Source of the DNA: Bryobacteraceae bacterium
GTDB taxonomy: Bacteria; Acidobacteriota; Terriglobia; Bryobacterales; Bryobacteraceae
Length of the DNA: 33,707 bases
Assembly (NCBI GenBank): GCA_030041495.1
Contig: JASHNT010000062.1
Coordinates: 1 to 33,707 of the forward strand
Reading direction: 5' to 3'
Under the pieces are notes generated by a model. It made no database searches. It saw only the letters and a list, made by a program, of their open reading frames with translations, and was not told the DNA's origin. How positions within the stretch are numbered: the stretch's first letter is position 1; the number at the start of each line of letters is the position of its first letter. Position numbers and translations under genes: made by a program. Below, piece after piece: positions 14,233 to 21,138 of this stretch.

Positions 14233-15708
14233 TTACGCTTCGGCCGACAATCTGGCCCATTCTAACGCTACCCGGCCCGCGGGGCGCAACTTCACGGTCA
14301 CCGCGCTGCGGCCGATCAAATCCGCGATCAACGATGTCCGAGCCTTCTGAAACTCCGCCCGTTGCCGCGCCGGATCGTGCGGCCGAGCGGCACTTAATAT
14401 CCTGCGGATGCGCCGGTGATAACGCCACGGCCGCTCGCCTCCCGTCCTTCGAGCCTGCCTCCGCGACACCCGCGATTGCGACTCCCGGTAGATCCCGCAC
14501 AAATCCCGCAAATACTGCGGAGAGCATCCAAAATCCGAAACCATCCTCACCAGATTATCTTTGAGCTGCGACGCCTCGGTGAACTGCTTCCATTCAAGCG
14601 TCCGCCCCAGCAGCCAGATGCAATCCTTATCCGCGGATTTCGCCGCTTCCAGCCTTTGCCCCGCCTCTTCGAACACCGCGCCCAACGACGCATCCACCGC
14701 GGGCGCCAGAGCCAGACTCATGCTGATGGTTTTGCCCTCCGCTCCGGGATGATCCTTGAGATTCTGCTCCGCGAAGCGATGAAACAGCCGCTCCATCTCA
14801 GCCGCCGTGCCGAGTAGCGCATCCCATGCGCCATACACCGCAAAATCGTCCCCGCCGGCGTAAATCACCGTGACCTTGCGCCAGAACTCCGGCATCGAGC
14901 ACAGCACTTCCAGCTCGCCCGCGAAGAACTGCTTGTACAACACGGAAAGCTGGATATGTTCTTCGATGGTCTGCGTGCGCCGCATTCGGATTCCGAAATT
15001 ATCCACGTCTCCGCGCAGCACGCCCCAAGTTTCCAGTCCCGCCGACCGGGCCGCCAATGCGCTCGTCGCCGCCGGCTCCGCTCCGTCATCGCTCAACGCC
15101 GCCGCACGAGCCAGCGGCAAAGCCTCCGCCGACCCCGCCAGGCTCCAGAAATGTTTCCCTTGGCTGATCGAAACGCGCCCCGGATGCTCCGCCAACCACG
15201 CCACTGCTCCCGCTTCCCGCAGCCGCGCCGCGAGTTCGATGAAGTACGCATCGGCATCGGCCACTGGAGCCGCAGGCGCATCGAAAGCCGTCAAACCGGC
15301 CTGGTCCGCCGGAGCCCCGCGCCGCCGGTCCATCTCCTGCTGCAGCCTGCGCCGCACGTCGCTCCAATCGCCAAGGTTCTCGGTGATGCTCCACACCAGT
15401 TTCAGCACGCCCGCGCTCATCGAGCCGATCTCCGCCGCCGCGGCTTCCAGAAATGCCTGCGCCGAGGGACGAAATTCGTCCGGCAGAACCAGCAGGAACT
15501 GCCCTCCGCCACTCGATCCCAGCAGAATCTTGGCGAGCCCCAACTCGGCCAGCAGCGCCCTCGGCAGCACCTCGCTCAGCAGGCTGATCCAGTGTGAGCG
15601 TCCCAAAAACACCTGGTCTGGATTCGCTGCGCCGCCTTCACCGGCCGGTGAGAGCAGAAACTCGTCGATGCCGAGCAGTTTGCCTTCGAGAAAAATTTGA
15701 ACTGACAT
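14233..15708 (-). CDS. cas10: Cas10/Csm1, short form lacking the HD nuclease domain, cyclase motif intact
   Basis: 491 residues against about 750-850 for full-length Csm1. The large type III subunit makes cyclic oligoadenylates from ATP when target RNA is bound. The N-terminus enters directly into the first palm domain (LGSSGGGQFLLVLPDE, ~64-78, matching the 'ASGG.fy.LLP' motif of Csm1), so the N-terminal HD ssDNase is absent. The second palm has GVLRGDVDNFG (~229-239) and the catalytic YAGGDDFAVYG (GGDD ~285-288), both intact. The conserved EAAKSADKD segment follows. The middle region shows no CxxC pairs, so the usual zinc finger also seems missing. The C-terminal helical domain is basic. 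It is the first gene of the csm series and is divergent from the nitroreductase across 43 bp. Confidence 0.9.
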   Translation of the reverse strand: MSVQIFLEGKLLGIDEFLLSPAGEGGAANPDQVFLGRSHWISLLSEVLPRALLAELGLAKILLGSSGGGQFLLVLPDEFRPSAQAFLEAAAAEIGSMSAGVLKLVWSITENLGDWSDVRRRLQQEMDRRRGAPADQAGLTAFDAPAAPVADADAYFIELAARLREAGAVAWLAEHPGRVSISQGKHFWSLAGSAEALPLARAAALSDDGAEPAATSALAARSAGLETWGVLRGDVDNFGIRMRRTQTIEEHIQLSVLYKQFFAGELEVLCSMPEFWRKVTVIYAGGDDFAVYGAWDALLGTAAEMERLFHRFAEQNLKDHPGAEGKTISMSLALAPAVDASLGAVFEEAGQRLEAAKSADKDCIWLLGRTLEWKQFTEASQLKDNLVRMVSDFGCSPQYLRDLCGIYRESQSRVSRRQARRTGGERPWRYHRRIRRILSAARPHDPARQRAEFQKARTSLIADLIGRSAVTVKLRPAGRVALEWARLSAEA

Positions 15709-15751
15709 TGGCGGGGCGAAACCATCAGGGTATCACGGTACGATTGATCGA

Positions 15752-16318
15752 ATGAACAGAGTTCCTGACTATGCAATCGATTCCCAATTTGTCAATCGTT
15801 GGTCCCCCCGCGCCATGACCGGCCAGCCCGTCAGCACCGCGGACCTGATGCGCTTGTTCGAAGCCGCCCGCTGGGCTCCCTCTTCAGGCAATTTCCAGCC
15901 CTGGCGATTCGTCTACGCCCGCGCCGGGACGCCGCACTTTGATCGCCTGTTCGGTCTCCTCAGCGAAGGCAACCGGACTTGGTGCGCACACGCCGGAGCC
16001 TTGATTGTGGTGCTGTCCAAAACCGCCTTCGACGATGGCCGCTCGGCCCGCACCCATTCCTTCGATACCGGAGCCGCCTGGATGAGCCTCGCCCTGCAAG
16101 GCTCGAAGATGGATCTTGCGGTGCACGGTATGGCGGGTTTCGATCGCGACCGCGCTCGCGCCGAGCTCGGCGTGCCGGAAGGTTTCGATGTCGAAGCCAT
16201 GATCGCCGTCGGCCACCACGGCAGGCTTGAGAATCTGGACGAAAAGAATCGCGCCCGCGAAGCTCCCAGCGGCCGCCGGCCCGTCAGCGAGTCGGTGTTC
16301 GAAGGGAGGTTCTCTTAA
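15752..16318 (+). CDS. Nitroreductase-family FMN oxidoreductase
   Basis: 188 residues. Family features are the N-terminal RWSPRAM segment with the following LMRLFEAARWAPSSGNFQPWRFV, which holds the FMN-phosphate and substrate-side contacts, and the central FDTGAAWMSLALQGSKMDLAVHGMAGF helix typical of the small nitroreductase subfamily. Such enzymes reduce nitroaromatics, quinones or enones with NAD(P)H; the physiological substrate is not predictable. It is divergent from cas10 across only 43 bp, so the two promoters must lie close together or overlap coding sequence. No sign links it functionally to the CRISPR genes. No strong Shine-Dalgarno is seen before the ATG. Confidence 0.88.
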   Translation: MNRVPDYAIDSQFVNRWSPRAMTGQPVSTADLMRLFEAARWAPSSGNFQPWRFVYARAGTPHFDRLFGLLSEGNRTWCAHAGALIVVLSKTAFDDGRSARTHSFDTGAAWMSLALQGSKMDLAVHGMAGFDRDRARAELGVPEGFDVEAMIAVGHHGRLENLDEKNRAREAPSGRRPVSESVFEGRFS

Positions 16319-16440
16319 ACGCGTCTCCATCGGGTCGACGTCTGCCGCCACAGCCAAAGCAGCGATCAGCCCGTGCCCGCTTCTCGACCGGTCCCCGGCG
16401 AGCGATTCATTCAGCTCCAGAATCCCGCACCTTCCCAACC

Positions 16441-17040
16441 ACAGTGTACAAGGCTCGCGACACGTGGCTGGGGCGGACGGTGGCGATCAGGCAGTTGAAG
16501 AGGTCCGCATTCGGCGCGCTTCCAGCAGGAGGCCCGGGCGATTGCGGCGCTGAATCATCCGCACATCTGCACCCCGTACGACATCGGGCCGGACTACCTG
16601 GTGATGAAGTACGTGGAGGGCGAGTCGCTCAAAAGGACCCTGGATGCGCGAGGAGGCGCTCAGGTTAGCGGCGCAAATCGCGAGCGCGCTCGAAGGGGCG
16701 CACTTACGGCAGGATGTTGCACTGCGATTTTGAAACCGGCACACATTCTGATCACGTTGAAGGGAGCCTCGCTACTCGACTTCGGGCGGGCGAAGTTCAC
16801 CGTAGAATCGGACGGCGACGCGCCCGAGACCATGGAAGGAATGTTTGCCGGCACTGCGGCGTGCGTGAGTCCGGAGCAGACCAAGGGCGGGCAGGCGGAT
16901 CAGCGGTCCGGCGTGTTCAGCTTCGGCGCGAGTGCTCTACCACGTGCTTTCGGGCAGAAGGGCACTTGGCGGGAATTCAATGGCGGAGACGTTGAGCTCC
17001 GTGTTGCGCGATGAGCTGAGGGGGGCTGGACGGCGCCGAT
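16441..17040 (+). pseudogene. Decayed serine/threonine protein kinase
   Basis: Recognisable eukaryotic-type kinase sequence is spread over several frames. It begins without the glycine-rich loop (YKARDTWLGRTVAIRQLK), then continues in another frame (RFQQEARAIAALNHPHICTPYD, then VMKYVEGESLKRTL). It shifts again to EEALRLAAQIASALEGAH near 16643-16700, and shifts again so that the HRDLKPAN region reads as LHCDF in one frame and LKPAHILIT in the next. The DFG motif (LLDFGRAKF) and activation segment (FAGTAACVSPEQTKGG) follow. VLYHVLSG and AETLSSVLRDEL come after a further shift near 16930. Both ends are truncated. At least four frameshifts make it a clear pseudogene of the large Pkn-type family. 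Confidence 0.85.
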
Positions 17041-17243
17041 CCGTTGTCGGCTGGAGATGATCCGCGAATAAAATAAGAATCTGTACGGCCCGCTCCGTTG
17101 AACCGTCGGCGCTGACCCCAGTTTAGTTAGGAACTTGGCGGTGCGCTAGCGGTACCCGGAGTGTCACAAGCGATGATTCTCATGCCGTGATTTTACTTCC
17201 CTTTAGGCGAAAAATGGGGTATAGTCGGCCCAAAGGGGATTTC
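17041..17243. other. Intergenic region upstream of the Sel1-repeat gene
   Basis: About 200 bp between the kinase remnant and the Sel1 gene with no recognisable gene. A TATAGT at 17220-17225 could be a -10 element for the downstream gene, but no good -35 is visible. Confidence 0.4.
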
Positions 17244-18089
17244 ATGAAATTGCAACTTGTCAGATCCTCGCTGGGGATGGGTGCCTTGGCGATGGGTATG
17301 TTCGCTTCGAATGCGTTCGCGGCGGGCGGTTCCGTGTCGCCGGGCTTGGTTGCTTACCAGAAGGGCGACTACGTCACGGCATTTCGTGATTTTAAGGCCG
17401 CGGCCGACAGCGGCGACCTGGACGCGACCTATAATCTCGGCGTGATGTACTTCAAGGGGCAGGGAACGGATCGCGACCAAGACGAGGCATTTCGCCTGTT
17501 CCGGGCTGCGGCGGATCAGGGCCACGTGCAGGCGGAGTTTCGCGTCGGTGAGATGCGCGAAAAAGGCTGGGGTGCAGCGCCCAGTTTCGCTGAGGCCCAG
17601 CGCTGGTACCAGATGGCGGCGGAGGGCGGCGATCCCGATGCCGAGGAGGGCTTGGGGCAGCTCTACGAAGAAGGCTACGGAGTGGACAAGGATCCGAAGC
17701 GTGCGGTGGAGTGGTACCGGCGCGCAGCCGAGAAAGGCTTGGCCGACGCCGAATTCCGGTTGGCTCTGCTGACCGAGCGCGGGCAAGGAACCTCCAAGGA
17801 CCAGATGGAGGCGATCCGGTGGTACTTCGCGGCGGCCGATCAGGGCTACGCTCCCGCAGAGGCCCACGTGGGTGCATTGTATCTGGAGGGCAAAGCTTTG
17901 CCGCAGGACAACCAGAAGGCCTATTTCTGGTTAACGCTGGCCACCAAGCAGAACTTGCGCGGCGCGGAGCGGCAGCGCAACGAGCTGATCAAGAAGCTCA
18001 GCAAGGATGACATCACCAAACTGGAAGTGCAGGCCGCGGCGTGGAGGTCGAAGGCGCTGAGGCCGAGCAATCCGAACATTATTCAGTAG
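17244..18089 (+). CDS. Exported Sel1-repeat (SLR) protein
   Basis: 281 residues from the ATG at 17244, chosen because AAAGGGG lies 6-12 nt upstream and a proper signal peptide follows (MKLQLVRSSLGMGALAMGMF, cleavage likely after AFA near residue 27); an upstream in-frame start at 17187 has neither. The mature protein is a solenoid of five to six Sel1 repeats of about 36 residues, each with the A-x-x-x-L-G-x-x-Y-x-x-G-x-G pattern (for example ATYNLGVMYFKGQGTDRD, AEEGLGQLYEEGYGVDKD). Sel1 solenoids are protein-interaction scaffolds; in the periplasm they may take part in envelope assembly or signalling. The partner is unknown. It converges on epsI with a 9-bp gap. Confidence 0.9.
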   Translation: MKLQLVRSSLGMGALAMGMFASNAFAAGGSVSPGLVAYQKGDYVTAFRDFKAAADSGDLDATYNLGVMYFKGQGTDRDQDEAFRLFRAAADQGHVQAEFRVGEMREKGWGAAPSFAEAQRWYQMAAEGGDPDAEEGLGQLYEEGYGVDKDPKRAVEWYRRAAEKGLADAEFRLALLTERGQGTSKDQMEAIRWYFAAADQGYAPAEAHVGALYLEGKALPQDNQKAYFWLTLATKQNLRGAERQRNELIKKLSKDDITKLEVQAAAWRSKALRPSNPNIIQ

Positions 18090-18098
18090 GCTGACCGC

Positions 18099-18737
18099 TT
18101 AGCGGGCGAACAGGCGGCTCAAGACCGGGTAGCTCTGCTGTGCGAGCGTTAACGCGGCTGCAGTAGTCGCCTGATCGCTGCGGCCGGAGTTCCACACTAC
18201 CACTCGAACCAGCGAGGTATCGGTGCGCTGCTCCTTCAACCGGTCGACGATGACCCACCATTTGGCCGCCCACTCGCTGGCGATCACGCGGGCGCGCGTC
18301 TGATACCAGTACAGAACGACGACTTTGTCCTGGCCGAGATTCGCGATGTAACGGTTCACGGCGACGGGTCCGCCGGCCGCGTTCATCTCGATGCGGTCCG
18401 AGACGGTCGGCACCCAGCCGGCTGCGGGCAGGCAAACCTGAGGAGAATGCGGTTGGCTCGCGCCGCCGCGCTGGGATTGGAACCACGCTACGAACAGACT
18501 TCCCAGCCAACCATCTTTCGAGGCATAGATCGAGCCGAGGGTGCTGTCCGCGCCGAGTTGCTGCAGCGTCTCGGGCGGCACGGGATCGTCGCCGGTCTTG
18601 GTCCAGTTGCCCAACGTGGTTGGAAAGCTGGAAAAGCGCGGAGGCGCGGGAGGCTTCTCGGCGCGGGCGACCCAGACGGTCACACCGGTCTGCGCGGCCA
18701 GCACCAGCGGAGCGAGGATGGCGACGCGGCTAAGCAT
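18099..18737 (-). CDS. epsI: EpsI / exosortase-associated domain protein
   Basis: 212 residues from the ATG at 18737, which overlaps the exosortase stop in the sequence ATGCTTAG (8 nt), implying coupled translation. The N-terminus is one membrane-spanning or signal segment (VAILAPLVLAAQTGVTVWVA) followed by a periplasmic domain with FSSFPTTLGNWTKTGDD, the segment HSPQVCLPAAGWVP, RYIANLGQDKVVVLYWYQTR and RLKEQRTDTSLVRV. This pattern matches the EpsI family, often found next to or fused to exosortases in exopolysaccharide loci; its biochemical role is not established. The Cys in SPQVCLPAAGW is family-typical. It pairs with the exosortase and converges on the Sel1 gene. Confidence 0.85.
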   Translation of the reverse strand: MLSRVAILAPLVLAAQTGVTVWVARAEKPPAPPRFSSFPTTLGNWTKTGDDPVPPETLQQLGADSTLGSIYASKDGWLGSLFVAWFQSQRGGASQPHSPQVCLPAAGWVPTVSDRIEMNAAGGPVAVNRYIANLGQDKVVVLYWYQTRARVIASEWAAKWWVIVDRLKEQRTDTSLVRVVVWNSGRSDQATTAAALTLAQQSYPVLSRLFAR

Positions 18738-19566
18738 GCGGCCTCGCTTGTAGCGCCCCGTGGAGCGCGTTGAATGCGCCGCGCAAGGGAAGCAGTAGCG
18801 CGAGAGACAGAGCGAAGATCGCGACTCCCAACAACTCGTGCGGCGCTCCGGAATCGAACGCCGGGACCCAGGCCGACGCAGCGACGCGAAAGGCATTGGC
18901 GAGGATCGCGAGTGGGATGGTCGCGGCGAGCACGGCCGCGCGCATCCACGGCTTGGGATCGGCGAGGTACGCGAACAGGACGGCGACGAAGCCCAGCGGC
19001 AGCAGGTAGCGAATGCCGTTGCATGCCTCGGCGACTGCCACGCGGTGACCGTGCACGTCGAGGATGTTGCCCTCGCGAACCACTCCGATGCCGGCCGTGG
19101 TCAGGATGCCGGTGGCCAGCTTGCTCGCAGCCAGTTGGAGAGGCAGAGTGACCTGGTTGTAGACGATAGCGAGCTTGGGGAGCATGAACAGCGCGAGTAG
19201 GAGGGGAAAGCTCCAGGAACGCAGGAGACGCCAGCCGCCGAAACACACGACGAGTCCGGCGACGCTGACAAGAAACGCGACGGAGCTTGCGAATAATCCG
19301 ACGCCGAGGGTTCCTGCGACATGCATCGCCGCGCCGGCGGCCAGGAGCACGAGTCCCCATGCGCTGGGCTGGAGCGCGTGGCTACGCCAACGCTTGCGCT
19401 CGCGCCAGACGATCCAGAGGACGACGAACGGCACCGCCAAGCCGTGGCCCATGTCCTCATCGCTGATCCACTGCTGGAACATGCCATGCAGAGTGGACGC
19501 GTAGCAGCCCAGCAGAAGCACCATCGTGACGCCTGTCAGCGCCGTGCGCTTGTTGGGGATGGTCAT
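18730..19566 (-). CDS. Exosortase (multi-pass transpeptidase-like membrane protease)
   Basis: 278 residues, almost entirely transmembrane helices. Exosortases are believed to cleave and transfer proteins carrying a C-terminal PEP-CTERM-type signal at the outer face of the inner membrane. The catalytic triad is visible: Cys182 in EACNGIRYLLPL, Arg227 in ILANAFRVAASAW and His243 in APHELLGVAIF. The early HGLAVPFVVLWIVW and MLPKLAIVYN segments are also typical. Downstream epsI overlaps its stop codon. The exact xrt subtype cannot be assigned by eye. No PEP-CTERM substrate is encoded in this window, although the nearby nucleotidyltransferase at 29 kb would fit polysaccharide production. Confidence 0.9.
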   Translation of the reverse strand: MTIPNKRTALTGVTMVLLLGCYASTLHGMFQQWISDEDMGHGLAVPFVVLWIVWRERKRWRSHALQPSAWGLVLLAAGAAMHVAGTLGVGLFASSVAFLVSVAGLVVCFGGWRLLRSWSFPLLLALFMLPKLAIVYNQVTLPLQLAASKLATGILTTAGIGVVREGNILDVHGHRVAVAEACNGIRYLLPLGFVAVLFAYLADPKPWMRAAVLAATIPLAILANAFRVAASAWVPAFDSGAPHELLGVAIFALSLALLLPLRGAFNALHGALQARPHA

Positions 19567-19605
19567 GCCCGGTTACCTGCCATGGTAACAAGGGCGCGGT
19601 GGCCC

Positions 19606-19800
19606 CTAGGCCGCGTCCTTCGGCTTTACTGTGAGCTGAAAACTGAGACTGCTAAGTAATGCCCCGAGGCTGCGAAGGCTGGGATTGCCGCGCTTCGACA
19701 ACATGCGATAGAGGCCTTCCTGGTTCAGTTTGCTGCGGGCGGCGATTTTGGACAACCCGCGCGCGAGGGCCACGTTGTCGACCCCAGCTTCCCCTTTCAC
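19606..19800 (-). pseudogene. Truncated HTH antitoxin of the HigA/addiction-module antidote type
   Basis: A 64-residue frame (GTG start) preceded in frame by TGA at 19807-19809. It contains ALARGLSKIAARSKLNQEGLYRMLSKRGNP followed by LGALLSSLSFQLTV in order, which matches the helix-turn-helix half of the 'addiction module antidote' family paired with RelE/HigB-like toxins. The usual N-terminal part (about 25-30 residues) and any toxin gene are missing, so this looks like a remnant between the exosortase and tolC-like genes, though a minimal functional HTH protein is possible. Confidence 0.55.
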
Positions 19801-19815
19801 CCGGCGTCACACGCC

Positions 19816-21138
19816 TTACCGCAACTGCCCGGTGGTGTATTGGAGCACCGCGTATTGCGCTGCGTAGTCGTATTTCGCATTGAGGTTTTGGATCTGCGCC
19901 GTGGTGGCGTTCAATTGCGAAGTGGTCACTTCGACGATGGAGGCCAACTGCAGCCGGTAGCGGCCGTCAGCGAGGGTCAGGGCGAGATCGGCGGCGCGCT
20001 GGAGCTGTGCTGTAACGTCGATTTCCTGATAGGCGGTGATGGCGGCAGCCCAGACCTGGCGCACATCGCGGAAGATGCGCTCCTGCTCATCGCGCAGCTT
20101 TTGGTCAGCTTCGAGTGCGCGTTCCTGCGCCGCTACGCGCCGCGCGGCGAACAGGTGCCCGTTGAATACCGGAATGCTCAGGTTGGCTGCGACGCCTTCA
20201 TATTCGGCGGGAACGGGCGTGCTGCCCTCAGACTTGATCGCCGGAATAAATCCGCCGACGGCGACGGCGCTCAGCGTCGGCTTGGACAAATCTTTCTCCG
20301 CTTCGGCGAATTTTTTCGCGGCGTCACTGCTGAAGCGGAGGCTGGCGAGTTCGGGCCGGCTCGCGATGGCCTGCGTCAAGAGAGCGTCCACGATGGCGGG
20401 GGGGCTCGGAGGCAGAGGCACATCGGCAAGCTGATACGCGGCGGGCTGGTCGGAACCGAGTGCGCGGCCCAGTTCGGCTTGCGCTTCTTGAACGGCCTGC
20501 CGCGCGGCGAGTAAGAGTTGCTTGGCCTGCAACACAGTGACGTCGGCCTCAGAGACGTCCAGTTGCGACCGCAGTTGATTGCGGGCCATTTGCGTGACCT
20601 GATCGTCGAGGCTCTGGCGCGCCTCCACCGTTTTCTCCGCAACCTTCACCAGTTCCTGCGCGCGCAGGACGCCGAAGTAGGCGCGATTCACTGCCAGGAG
20701 CACGTCGTAGCGGGAGGTCTCGACGTCCTGCTGGCTGGCTTGGGCTTGGAGCTTCGCGCTGGCGACCAGACTGGGAGTGCGGCCGGAGTCGGTGATCAGT
20801 TGCGTCGCGATGACGCCGGGAGAGACGCGGTCGAACAGGCGCGAGGCCGCCAGAGTGCCTGCGCCGATGCGCGCGTTATCGTTGCCCTGCGATCCGGTGG
20901 CGTCGCCGGTGATCTGAGGATAATAAGCAGAGCGGTTGATGGTGATCTGCTGATTCGAATAATTAGCTTCGTGCTGCGCCGCTTGAATTTGCGGGTGATT
21001 GGCCAGCGCCATCTGTTCGGCTTGCTGGAGCGTGAGCACGGGCTGGTTTTGCGCGCAGAGGAATGCGGCGGCAAACGATCCAAGAACGAGGCTAGGAATG
21101 CTCCGGCGCAGGCGCCGGGGCGTTGGGTGTCGGGGCAT
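19816..21138 (-). CDS. TolC-family outer-membrane efflux protein
   Basis: 440 residues from the ATG at 21138, chosen for the strong purine-rich site GGAAGGAAGAAGAA just upstream. After a signal peptide (LVLGSFAAAFLCAQ) come the two OEP repeats of TolC-type proteins: LTLQQAEQMALANHPQIQAA near the start of the mature protein, long coiled-coil helices with Ala/Gln/Glu (VTQMARNQLRSQLDVSEADV) and the beta-strand segment VAANLSIPVFNGHLFAAR in the second repeat. It forms the outer-membrane channel of a tripartite pump. The gene is last in an adaptor-RND-TolC operon and overlaps the RND coding region by about 47 bp. Confidence 0.92.
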   Translation of the reverse strand: MPRHPTPRRLRRSIPSLVLGSFAAAFLCAQNQPVLTLQQAEQMALANHPQIQAAQHEANYSNQQITINRSAYYPQITGDATGSQGNDNARIGAGTLAASRLFDRVSPGVIATQLITDSGRTPSLVASAKLQAQASQQDVETSRYDVLLAVNRAYFGVLRAQELVKVAEKTVEARQSLDDQVTQMARNQLRSQLDVSEADVTVLQAKQLLLAARQAVQEAQAELGRALGSDQPAAYQLADVPLPPSPPAIVDALLTQAIASRPELASLRFSSDAAKKFAEAEKDLSKPTLSAVAVGGFIPAIKSEGSTPVPAEYEGVAANLSIPVFNGHLFAARRVAAQERALEADQKLRDEQERIFRDVRQVWAAAITAYQEIDVTAQLQRAADLALTLADGRYRLQLASIVEVTTSQLNATTAQIQNLNAKYDYAAQYAVLQYTTGQLR

